Shown here: piece after piece, positions 7,248 through 13,327 of the stretch | How positions within the stretch are numbered: the stretch's first letter is position 1 | How the letters are laid out: the number at the start of each line of letters is the position of its first letter | NCBI GenBank assembly: GCA_964519955.1 | Contig: CAZFLM010000123.1 | Coordinates: forward strand, 1 to 13,732 | Direction of reading: 5' to 3' | Source: CAZFLM01 sp964519955 | GTDB lineage: Bacteria > Armatimonadota > Chthonomonadetes > Chthonomonadales > CAJBBX01 | DNA: 13,732 nucleotides | Notes under the pieces: generated by a model | Database searches by the model: none | What the model was told of the DNA's origin: nothing | What the model saw: the letters and a program-made list of their open reading frames with translations, nothing else | Translations under genes and position numbers: made by a program

Positions 7248-8057
7248 CTACGGACGCCGGGCGTGTTTGGAACTAGCTTCAGGCTCGATATGTACCCGCT
7301 CGATGCGGCTCGCCTTGCGGGTCCAGGCGTCGATATCGATCACGACGCCGCAGACCCGGGCAGGGCTGGGGGCCACCTCGAACCGATGCGGCACCATGGT
7401 GGTGAACCGACTCAGGACGCCACCGACCTCCATGCCGATCACGGAGTCGACGGGACCGGTCATTCCGGCATCAGTGATATAGGCCGTGCCTTGCGGCAGG
7501 ACGCGCTCGTCCGCGGTCTGTACGTGCGTGTGCGTGCCCACGACGGCACTGCAGCGGCCATCGACGTACCAACCGAACGCGATCTTCTCGGACGTCGCCT
7601 CCGCGTGCATGTCGATGAAGACAGCGGCCACGTCCGACGGCAGGGCGTTCAGGAGGCTGTCGGCGACTCGGAACGGGTCGTCGATCGGGTCCATGAACAC
7701 GCGCCCCTGCATCGACAGGACCGCGATGCGGCCAGCCGGCGTCTCGAAGATGCCCCAGCCTCGCCCCGGCACTCCCGGCGGGTAGTTGGCGGGGCGCAGC
7801 ACGCGCGGCTCACGATCCAGGTACCCGTACACCTCCCGCTTGGCCCACGCGTGGTTTCCGAGCGTCAGGACGTCGATCCCGGTGCGCTCCAGCAGCTCGA
7901 CCGCCACGTCCGATGTGATGCCGATGCCCCCGGCCGCGTTCTCGGCGTTGGCGATAACGACGTCTGGCAGGACCTCCTCGCGCAGGCGCGGCAGATGCCT
8001 GGCGAGCGCCTCGCGTCCCGGTCGCCCTACCACATCGCCGATGAAGAGCACCCTCAT
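7248..8057 (-). CDS. ymdB: YmdB-type metallophosphoesterase (TIGR00282 family)
   Basis: A metal-dependent phosphodiesterase of 269 residues; the Bacillus subtilis homolog hydrolyses 2',3'-cyclic nucleotides and affects biofilm and motility choices. All metal ligands of the family are present at near-identical positions: Asp8 in FIGDVVGRPG, Glu39-Asn40 in IANAEN, Asn68-His69 in LGNHAW, His151 in DMHAEATSEK, and His176/His178 in GTHTHVQTADE. The domain fills the whole protein and it has no signal peptide, so it is cytoplasmic. The start MRVLFIGD at 8057 is chosen because it begins exactly at the first strand. An in-frame GTG at 8087 would add ten Arg/Gly-rich residues, and neither start has a good ribosome site. 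It follows rny by 112 bases on the same strand, the typical rny-ymdB pairing. Confidence 0.94.
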   Translation of the reverse strand: MRVLFIGDVVGRPGREALARHLPRLREEVLPDVVIANAENAAGGIGITSDVAVELLERTGIDVLTLGNHAWAKREVYGYLDREPRVLRPANYPPGVPGRGWGIFETPAGRIAVLSMQGRVFMDPIDDPFRVADSLLNALPSDVAAVFIDMHAEATSEKIAFGWYVDGRCSAVVGTHTHVQTADERVLPQGTAYITDAGMTGPVDSVIGMEVGGVLSRFTTMVPHRFEVAPSPARVCGVVIDIDAWTRKASRIERVHIEPEASSKHARRP

Positions 8058-8169
8058 CGTGGCGCCCCGGCGGCCGCGCCGCCGCACTCTCGTGGCATTC
8101 GACGAGTCTGGGAGGGGTATCGGTTACCTGGGCCTTGGCTGGAGCCGGTCAGGGAAGGGGCAGGCCGCG

Positions 8170-9726
8170 TCACTTGGCGTAGTCCACCGCGCGCGTTTCG
8201 CGGATCACCGTGACCTTGATCTGGCCGGGATACTCCATCTCCTCCTCGATGCGCCGGGCCGTGTCGCGGGCAAGCTTCACCGCCGCCAGGTCGTCGATCT
8301 GCTCCGGCTTGACGATCAACCGGATCTCGCGCCCAGCCTGCACCGCGAATGTCTTCTCGACTCCCGGGTAGCTGTCCGCGATCTCCTCCAGCTTGCGCAG
8401 CCGCTTGACGTAGGTCTCGAGGGTCTCGCGGCGAGCGCCCGGCCTGCCGGCCGAGATGGCATCGCCGCAGATGACGAGCACGCCTTCGACGGACTCGACT
8501 TCGATGTCGCTGTGATGCGCCTCGATGGCCGCGATGACGGCAGGGTTCTCTCGGTTGCGCCGCAGGATGTCGGCGCCGATGACCGCGTGCGGTCCCTCGA
8601 CCTCGTGGTCGACGGCCTTGCCGATGTCATGCAGCAGCCCCGCGCGTCGCGCGATCGAGATATCGGCCCCGACCTCCGCGGCGAGCATGGCGCAGAGGTG
8701 GCTCACCTCGACCGCGTGGTCCAGCACGTTCTGCCCGTAGCTCGTGCGGAACCGGAGCTTGCCGAGCAGGCGCACCAACTCCGGCGCCATGCCCGTGATG
8801 CCCGTATCGAGGATGGCCTTCTCACCTGCCGCCAGGATCTGCTGCTCGACCTCAGCCTGCGCCTTGCGGATCATCTCTTCGATGCGGCCCGGATGGATGC
8901 GTCCGTCGGTCACCAGGTTTGTCAGGGCGATGCGCGCGACTTCACGGCGCACCGGATCGAAACCGGAGAGGACGACCGTGTCGGGCGTGTCGTCGATGAT
9001 GAGGTCGACGCCCGTGAGCGTCTCGAACGCCCGTATATTGCGCCCCTCGCGGCCGATGATGCGGCCCTTCATCTCATCGCTGGGCAGCGGGACGACCGAA
9101 ACGGTGGTCTCGGAGGTCTGGTCCACCGCGCAGCGCTGGATGGCCTGGGTGACGATCTGGCGGGCCCTGCGCTCGCCTTCGGTTCGGGCTTCCTCCTCGA
9201 TGTCGCGGACGAGTTTGGCAGCCTCGTGCCGGTACTCCTCCTCGATATTGCGCAAGAAGATCGCGCGCGCCTCGTCGGGTGAAAGCCCCGAGATGCGGCG
9301 CAGTTCGGACTCCTGCTTGGCAACCAATTCCTGGGCTTGCCGGGTGGCCTGGTCGAGTTCGACCTCCCGCTGCTGAAGGGTGCGCTCCTTCTTCTCAGTG
9401 GCTTCGACGCGCCTCTCCAGCCCTTCTTCCCGTTGTGCCAGTCTCCGCTCTAACCTCTGGGTCTCGGCCCGTTTCTCGCGGTTTTCGCGTTCCATCTCCG
9501 CGCGCAGGCGGTAGGCTTCGTCCTTGGCTTCGACGAGCGCCTCTTTCCTGCGAGCTTCGGCCTGTCTCTCGGCCTCTTCCTGAACGCGCTTACATTCGGC
9601 AGCCTTGTCCTGCTCGACTTGGTTGTACTTCTGTTCGAACGCCCGTTTGAACCAGATGAACACCGCCGTGGCAAAGACGACGGTGATGGCGACGGCAGAT
9701 ACGACAACGACGGTATATTCAGACAC
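8170..9726 (-). CDS. rny: Ribonuclease Y, membrane-anchored endoribonuclease
   Basis: RNase Y starts mRNA decay by endonucleolytic cleavage and is anchored at the inner face of the membrane. In the 518-residue product (from GTG 9726) the order is canonical. A single N-terminal membrane helix (about 5-26, TVVVVSAVAITVVFATAVFIW) is followed by a long charged coiled coil (about 35-140, Glu/Arg/Lys/Gln-rich). Then come a KH RNA-binding domain with GRIIGREGRNIR (221-232) and an HD phosphohydrolase domain with LLHDIGKAVDHEVEG (His366-Asp367) plus His337 in VLDHAVEVSH. Length matches the roughly 520-residue family norm. The alternative ATG at 9747 would place the strong ribosome site inside the gene, so the GTG is preferred. 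It lies between recX and ymdB, all minus strand, with 93- and 112-base gaps. Confidence 0.96.
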   Translation of the reverse strand: MSEYTVVVVSAVAITVVFATAVFIWFKRAFEQKYNQVEQDKAAECKRVQEEAERQAEARRKEALVEAKDEAYRLRAEMERENREKRAETQRLERRLAQREEGLERRVEATEKKERTLQQREVELDQATRQAQELVAKQESELRRISGLSPDEARAIFLRNIEEEYRHEAAKLVRDIEEEARTEGERRARQIVTQAIQRCAVDQTSETTVSVVPLPSDEMKGRIIGREGRNIRAFETLTGVDLIIDDTPDTVVLSGFDPVRREVARIALTNLVTDGRIHPGRIEEMIRKAQAEVEQQILAAGEKAILDTGITGMAPELVRLLGKLRFRTSYGQNVLDHAVEVSHLCAMLAAEVGADISIARRAGLLHDIGKAVDHEVEGPHAVIGADILRRNRENPAVIAAIEAHHSDIEVESVEGVLVICGDAISAGRPGARRETLETYVKRLRKLEEIADSYPGVEKTFAVQAGREIRLIVKPEQIDDLAAVKLARDTARRIEEEMEYPGQIKVTVIRETRAVDYAK

Positions 9727-9733
9727 GCTTGTC

Positions 9734-9741
9734 TCACCTCC
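9734..9741 (-). promoter_or_regulatory. Strong ribosome-binding site deciding the rny start
   Basis: The minus strand reads GGAGGTGA, a near-perfect anti-16S match, 7 nt before the GTG at 9726. This site lies within the first codons of the frame if translation began at ATG 9747, so the GTG is the more likely start. Confidence 0.75.
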
Positions 9742-9808
9742 AGACATCGTGATGTCCGAGGTTGAGCGCGGGAACCGACGCGCTTGCGCGCGCCCGAGAC
9801 TGGCTGTA

Positions 9809-9821
9809 GAACCGGTTGTTC
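9809..9821. promoter_or_regulatory. Small dyad GAAC-N5-GTTC at the recX 3' end
   Basis: The sequence GAACCGGTTGTTC contains the inverted half-sites GAAC/GTTC with the inner palindrome AACCGGTT. It overlaps the recX stop codon and is about 85 bases upstream of rny. It recalls the Gram-positive LexA box (GAAC-N4-GTTC), but the spacer is one base too long and the site is not at a recA promoter. Treated only as a possible operator. Confidence 0.2.
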
Positions 9822-10293
9822 AACCATCATTCGCCGTGAGCCGTTCCATTACCTGCGCGATGGTCTCCCAATTGTAACCGCGCCGCTGAAGAAAGCCTCC
9901 GAGGCGCCGCTTGACGGCCGGATCGCGCGGGTCGGCGCCCGCGAGGCGGCGTGTTGCCGAGGCGAGGGCGGCGTCCAGCTCGTTCTCGGGCTCCAGCCGC
10001 GCTACGGCTTGCTCGATGAGGGGGACGGCCACCCCCTTGCGGCGCAGCTCGGCGGCGAGCCGTTCGCGGCCGTACCCCTTCTGCCTGGTGCGGCTGTCGA
10101 CCCACCGGCGCGCGTAGTCTTCGTCGTCCAGGAGGCCGGCGCGCTGGAAGCCCGCGATGATCTCCTCGATCTCCTCGTCGGGGGCATGGGCGCGCTGCAG
10201 GCGCCTTCGTATCTCCTCGCAAGTGCGGGGGCAGTGCTCCAGATACGTGAGGGCGATCTCGCGGGGCGAGCGGTCGGGCGATGTGTTGGGCAT
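9820..10293 (-). CDS. recX: RecX, regulator of RecA
   Basis: RecX binds RecA filaments and usually limits their extension and coprotease activity. The product has 157 residues, normal for the family, which consists of three-helix repeats. Hallmarks are LTYLEHCPRTCEEIRRRL (15-32), FQRAGLLDDEDYARRWVDSR (49-68), KGYGRERLAAELRRKGV (72-88) and the C-terminal KRRLGGFLQRRGYNWETIAQVM (128-149). The start MPNTSPDRS at 10293 has GGAGG at 7-nt spacing; the frame is open 14 codons further up but only to a TTG with no ribosome site. It is cytoplasmic. Its usual partner recA lies on the same strand but about 3 kb away, separated by two genes on the opposite strand, so the two cannot share a simple transcript here. 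The rny gene follows after 93 bases and may be co-transcribed. Confidence 0.93.
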   Translation of the reverse strand: MPNTSPDRSPREIALTYLEHCPRTCEEIRRRLQRAHAPDEEIEEIIAGFQRAGLLDDEDYARRWVDSRTRQKGYGRERLAAELRRKGVAVPLIEQAVARLEPENELDAALASATRRLAGADPRDPAVKRRLGGFLQRRGYNWETIAQVMERLTANDG

Positions 10294-10300
10294 TGGTGCG

Positions 10301-10305
10301 CCTCC
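10301..10305 (-). promoter_or_regulatory. Ribosome-binding site fixing the recX start
   Basis: The minus strand reads GGAGG, 7 nt before ATG 10293. This supports the shorter recX protein over the 171-residue open frame. Confidence 0.7.
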
Positions 10306-10407
10306 GGTGACCGAGTCTGGGGCTGCAGCGTACAACTCCTTGTTACCTCACATTCCGGCGGGCGTGCCACCATGTGCTGCGGCATGGGCGCGCGTGGGCA
10401 ACGGCAA

Positions 10408-10416
10408 TGGTATATC
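10408..10416 (+). promoter_or_regulatory. Possible extended -10 promoter element for the thioredoxin-like gene pair
   Basis: TGGTATATC, in the only locally AT-rich patch of the 191-base recX/10485 divergent gap, resembles an extended -10 (TGn then TATAAT-like, 4 of 6). No matching -35 is seen about 17 bases upstream. If used, transcription would begin about 60 bases before ATG 10485 and the hairpin at 10444-10464 would lie in the leader. Confidence 0.3.
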
Positions 10417-10443
10417 ATTCCTTGGGTAAGGTTGGTCTCTTGG

Positions 10444-10464
10444 GGCACGGCGCTGCGCCGTGCC
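10444..10464 (+). other. Perfect 9-bp hairpin in the presumed 5' leader
   Basis: GGCACGGCG (10444-10452) pairs perfectly with CGCCGTGCC (10456-10464) around a CTG loop. It ends 9 bases before the ribosome-binding GGGAGG (10474-10479) of the downstream gene. In this position it could stabilise the message or affect initiation. It could also be a terminator for transcripts reading in from upstream, although no gene lies there on this strand. Confidence 0.45.
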
Positions 10465-10484
10465 GACGGCGGCGGGAGGTTCGG

Positions 10485-11759
10485 ATGAACCGAGTGCGAT
10501 ATGGGTGGGGCTCTGTGATGGTGCTGTGCCTGATGGCGCCAGCATCGGGCCAGACGGTGAAGCTGAGCGTGGTGTCATCGGGCGCCGCGGAGAAGTCCGG
10601 CGGGTATGTGCCGCAGCGGCTCGTGCTGTCGCCGACGAAGCCCGCGAACGTCACCAAGATGCCTCCCGGGTTGTCCTCCGCGCGGTTCGGCGTGCTGAAC
10701 CTGGGGCCGGTGGAGCGCCGGCGCGCGTACGCCGTGCTGCTGAACGAGCCCGTGAGCGGGACGCCTGGGCTGTGGATCGACGCGAACGGCGACGGCGATC
10801 TGACCAACGATCCGCCGGCCGAGTGGCAGCGGAACGAGTACTCGGGGTCGGGCGGCAAGACGATGGTCACGTTCAGCGGCGGGGCCGTGGTGTTCGTCGA
10901 CAGCGGCGAGAAGCCCGCGCCCATCCGGATCGCGATGTACCGGTTCGACCCGAACGACCCGATGCGGGCGGGGCTGAAGGAATCGCTGATGTACTACGCC
11001 GACTACGCGCTCGAGGGGACGCTCAGCCTTGATGGCGAGACGTATCCGGTGATGGTGTGCGACACGAAGGCGACGGGCGACTTCCGGCCGCCGGCGGGCG
11101 TGGATGCGGGCACCAAGGCTCCGGCAGTTCGGCTGCTCATCGATCGCAACCACGACGGGCGCTTCTCCTCGGTTGGCGAGACGTTCGACGCGTCGAAGCC
11201 CCTGAACCTGAAGGGCACCACGTACGAGCTGAAGCTGGGCGATGCGTTCGGTGCGGGCGCCCAGTTGGTGAAGGGCAGCAAGTTCGTGCCCGAAGTGCCC
11301 GCGCCGCCCGATCTGCGCGTGGGCAAGCCCGCAGTGGCGTTCGAGGCGAACACAACCGACGGTGCCGTGGTCCGGTTCCCGCAGGACTACAAGGGGAAGC
11401 TGGTGCTTCTCGACTTCTGGGCGACGTGGTGCGGGCCGTGCGTGGGCGAGATCCCGGGCCTCGTGAAGGCCTACGAGAGGTTCAAGGGGCGCGGTCTGGA
11501 GGTGCTGGGCGTCAGCCTCGACAAAGAGAACATGGCGGAGCGGCTGGCCGCGTTCGCGAGCGAGAAGGGGATGACCTGGCGGCAGGTGTACGACGGCAAG
11601 TACTGGAAGGCGGACATCGCGCAGCGCTACGGCATCGACAGCATCCCGGCGCCTATCCTCGTGGACGGCAGCACCGGACTGATCGTGGCGAAGGGCGAGC
11701 AGTTGCGCGGCGAGGCGTTGGCGAAGACGATCGAGGCGCAGTTGGCGAAGCGGAAGTAG
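10485..11759 (+). CDS. Exported TlpA-family thioredoxin with N-terminal EF-hand-like domain (paralog 1)
   Basis: 424 residues. ATG 10485 follows GGGAGG by 5 nt; the open frame extends upstream but that part overlaps the leader hairpin. The signal peptide is MNRVRYGWGSVMVLCLMAPA with cleavage near SGQ-T. The N-terminal part (about 25-265) is beta-rich and carries two Ca-binding-type loops, DANGDGDLTND (99-109) and DRNHDGRFSSVGE (220-232). The C-terminal domain (about 275-420) is a TlpA/ResA-like thioredoxin: PDLRVGKPAVAFEANTTDG, LLDFWATWCGPC with redox Cys315/Cys318 (WCGPC occupies 315-319), VLGVSLDKENM, and the cis-Pro segment YGIDSIPAPILVDG (Pro388). Such domains reduce or exchange disulfides outside the cytoplasm, for example in cytochrome maturation; the actual partner here is unknown. 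No membrane anchor is seen beyond the signal peptide. It is followed by a collinear paralog and divergent from recX. Confidence 0.9.
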   Translation: MNRVRYGWGSVMVLCLMAPASGQTVKLSVVSSGAAEKSGGYVPQRLVLSPTKPANVTKMPPGLSSARFGVLNLGPVERRRAYAVLLNEPVSGTPGLWIDANGDGDLTNDPPAEWQRNEYSGSGGKTMVTFSGGAVVFVDSGEKPAPIRIAMYRFDPNDPMRAGLKESLMYYADYALEGTLSLDGETYPVMVCDTKATGDFRPPAGVDAGTKAPAVRLLIDRNHDGRFSSVGETFDASKPLNLKGTTYELKLGDAFGAGAQLVKGSKFVPEVPAPPDLRVGKPAVAFEANTTDGAVVRFPQDYKGKLVLLDFWATWCGPCVGEIPGLVKAYERFKGRGLEVLGVSLDKENMAERLAAFASEKGMTWRQVYDGKYWKADIAQRYGIDSIPAPILVDGSTGLIVAKGEQLRGEALAKTIEAQLAKRK

Positions 11760-11787
11760 GCGGCGCCGACCCCACGCTGCGCTGGAC

Positions 11788-11816
11788 ACAGGGGCTGCCG
11801 GCATGGCGGCCCTTGT
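11788..11816 (+). terminator. 12-bp hairpin after the first thioredoxin-like gene
   Basis: ACAGGGGCTGCC (11788-11799) pairs with GGCGGCCCTTGT (11805-11816) around a 5-nt loop, with ten Watson-Crick pairs and two G-U pairs in RNA. It starts 28 bases after the stop codon of paralog 1. It would separate that transcript, at least partly, from the second paralog. No T-run follows, so it may attenuate rather than fully stop transcription. The two G-U pairs make it strongest on the plus-strand RNA. Confidence 0.55.
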
Positions 11817-11887
11817 GCGCATCTGTTGGTGCAACCTGCTGCCTCCTCCGGCCGTAGACTGGCATGTGTGGCTGACCGCCAATCCGC

Positions 11888-11893
11888 AGGAGG
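11888..11893 (+). promoter_or_regulatory. Ribosome-binding site deciding the start of the second thioredoxin-like gene
   Basis: AGGAGG directly abuts ATG 11894 (zero spacing) but lies 9 nt before the in-frame ATG 11903. The latter is the workable start and leaves a normal signal peptide. Confidence 0.7.
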
Positions 11894-11902
11894 ATGACCT
11901 CT

Positions 11903-13141
11903 ATGGGTCGCAGACCGATGGCGTGGTGTGTCGCATGTGCGGTTTGCTCGGCCGCTTCTGTGCATGCTCAGACGCTGAAGTTGCAGGCACTGCCTTCGGG
12001 CGCACAGGACAAGCTGCACTTTCACGTTCCATTCGTGCTGCCGATGACCGCTTACCGGCCGCCGGCTGTCCGGAAGGCGCCACCGGGTCTGCGCTCGCCG
12101 CTCTATGGCATGCTGCCATTCGGTCCCGAGGAACTGCACCGCGCCTATGCGGTCCTCCTCGATGCGCCGAAGGGGAGGGACTGGCGGCTGTGGGTGGACG
12201 CGAACGCGGACGGCGACCTGACCAACGACCCGCCGGCCGAATGGAGGAAGAGCCAATCCGAGGACCGACGCCACAAGCCGATCAAGAGCTACTGGGGAGG
12301 AGCCACGCTGGTCGTCCGCTCGGGCTCCACGGCGACGCGCCTTCGCGTTGGCATGTACCCGGACTTGTGGAGTGGTGACCTGAGGTTCTGCTACTTCGCC
12401 GACTACCTCCGCGCGGGGACGCTCGAGGTGGATGGGGCCTCCTATCCCGCCAGGCTGTTCAACGTCGCGTGCACGGGCGACTACCGGCCCTCGAAGACGC
12501 CCGGCGCGCCGCCCAGCTCCACTCTGCAGGTGGACCTGAACGGTGACGGCCAGATCAACACGGTGGCCGAGACGTTCGACCCATCGAAGCCGTTCAGCAT
12601 CAAGGGGATAACCTACGAGCTGCGGATCGCCGACGGGCTCGCGACGAACGTCAAGCTCGTGCGCAGCGCCCAGTCGGTCGCCGACATCCCCGTGCCGCCG
12701 GACCTGAGCGTGGGGCGCAAGGCGCCACCTTTCCGCGCCAGGACGACGGACGGCAAGGACGTCGCGTTTCCCGACGACTACAAGGGCAAGCTCGTGGTGC
12801 TCGACTTCTGGGCGACCTGGTGCGGGCCCTGCGTCAGCAGCGTGCCGGAACTGGTGGCAGCCTACGCGAAGTACCACGAGCATGGCTTCGAGGTGCTGGG
12901 GATCAGCCTGGATAAGCCGAACATGGCCGAGAAGCTCGCCGCGTTCACCAAGAGCGAGGGCATGGTATGGCCGGAGGTCTACGACGGCGGCGAGTGGAAG
13001 GCAGCGATCGCCCAGCAGTATGGGATCGACGGCATCCCGCGCTGGATTCTGGTGGACGGGAGCACCGGCGAGATCCTGCACTACAGCGTGCGCGGCTCTC
13101 TGGCCAGCCAGCTCAAGCTGCGGATGGGCAACCGGAAGTAG
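11903..13141 (+). CDS. Exported TlpA-family thioredoxin with N-terminal EF-hand-like domain (paralog 2)
   Basis: 412 residues, collinear with the preceding gene over its whole length. The signal peptide is MGRRPMAWCVACAVCSAASV, with cleavage at VHA-Q. Shared landmarks include DANADGDLTNDPPAEW (99-114), DLNGDGQINTVAETFDPSKP (211-230), LDFWATWCGPCV (WCGPC 306-310), VLGISLDKPNM and YGIDGIPRWILVDG (cis-Pro about 379). The role is inferred as extracytoplasmic thiol-disulfide chemistry, perhaps stabilised by calcium at the two loops. It differs from paralog 1 by lacking the Gly/Ser insert near 120, by an extra Cys pair in the N-terminal half (FCYFADY and NVACTGDY), and by a shorter, basic C-terminus. 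The shared 'NDPPAEW' and 'DYKGKLV' blocks are conserved even at the DNA level, which points to tandem duplication. A hairpin between the genes suggests partly separate expression. Confidence 0.9.
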   Translation: MGRRPMAWCVACAVCSAASVHAQTLKLQALPSGAQDKLHFHVPFVLPMTAYRPPAVRKAPPGLRSPLYGMLPFGPEELHRAYAVLLDAPKGRDWRLWVDANADGDLTNDPPAEWRKSQSEDRRHKPIKSYWGGATLVVRSGSTATRLRVGMYPDLWSGDLRFCYFADYLRAGTLEVDGASYPARLFNVACTGDYRPSKTPGAPPSSTLQVDLNGDGQINTVAETFDPSKPFSIKGITYELRIADGLATNVKLVRSAQSVADIPVPPDLSVGRKAPPFRARTTDGKDVAFPDDYKGKLVVLDFWATWCGPCVSSVPELVAAYAKYHEHGFEVLGISLDKPNMAEKLAAFTKSEGMVWPEVYDGGEWKAAIAQQYGIDGIPRWILVDGSTGEILHYSVRGSLASQLKLRMGNRK

Positions 13142-13144
13142 GCG

Positions 13145-13195
13145 GCGGCAGACCGGTCGCTGACGCTTCCGGCTCGGTACGGAATCGCGCAGAGG
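13145..13195. repeat. 51-bp direct repeat, copy 1
   Basis: It begins 4 bases after the stop of the second thioredoxin-like gene and opens GCGGCAGACCGG. It matches the copy at 13236-13286 with two single-base differences (TTCC/TCCC and GAATCG/GAGTCG). Copy starts are 91 bases apart. It carries no coding signal and no obvious self-hairpin. It runs directly into a stretch similar to the left-edge tandem repeat. Confidence 0.92.
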
Positions 13196-13206
13196 CCCAT
13201 CCTACC
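13187..13206. repeat. Dispersed copy of the left-edge repeat core
   Basis: These 20 bases match 54-73 of the left-edge array at 18 positions, including the unbroken core GAGGCCCATCC. They start inside copy 1 of the 51-bp repeat. After copy 2 the sequence diverges and lacks this core, so the two modules are separable. Confidence 0.7.
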
Positions 13207-13235
13207 GCGGCACCTGTGCATCACGGGGGCAGACC

Positions 13236-13286
13236 GCGGCAGACCGGTCGCTGACGCTCCCGGCTCGGTACGGAGTCGCGCAGAGG
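13236..13286. repeat. 51-bp direct repeat, copy 2
   Basis: Second copy of the 13145-13195 element, with two mismatches. It ends 5 bases before the convergent terminator hairpin at 13292. Together the two copies fill most of the 186-base gap between the second thioredoxin-like gene and recA. Confidence 0.92.
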
Positions 13287-13291
13287 GCAGG

Positions 13292-13318
13292 AGGGCCGCC
13301 CAACCCCGGGGCGGCCCT
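13292..13318. terminator. Perfect 10-bp convergent terminator hairpin
   Basis: AGGGCCGCCC (13292-13301) is exactly reverse-complemented at 13309-13318 around a 7-nt loop. It lies 9 bases past the recA stop on the minus strand and about 150 bases past the thioredoxin-like gene on the plus strand, so it can serve both convergent units. Its GGCCCTTCG edge resembles the hairpin at 6086-6121. Confidence 0.72.
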
Positions 13319-13327
13319 TCGCTGTGT

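Noticed and set aside
9809..9821. LexA (SOS) box near recX
   Set aside because: The spacing between half-sites is 5 rather than 4, and it overlaps the recX stop rather than a promoter; kept only as a low-confidence dyad.
10294..10484. A small gene in the recX/thioredoxin divergent gap
   Set aside because: Short open frames here lack ribosome sites and extend into neighbouring genes out of frame.
10575..13081. Two long minus-strand frames opposite the thioredoxin-like paralogs
   Set aside because: They mirror each other because the plus-strand genes are duplicates; both are antisense to genes with signal peptides and WCGPC motifs and lack ribosome sites.
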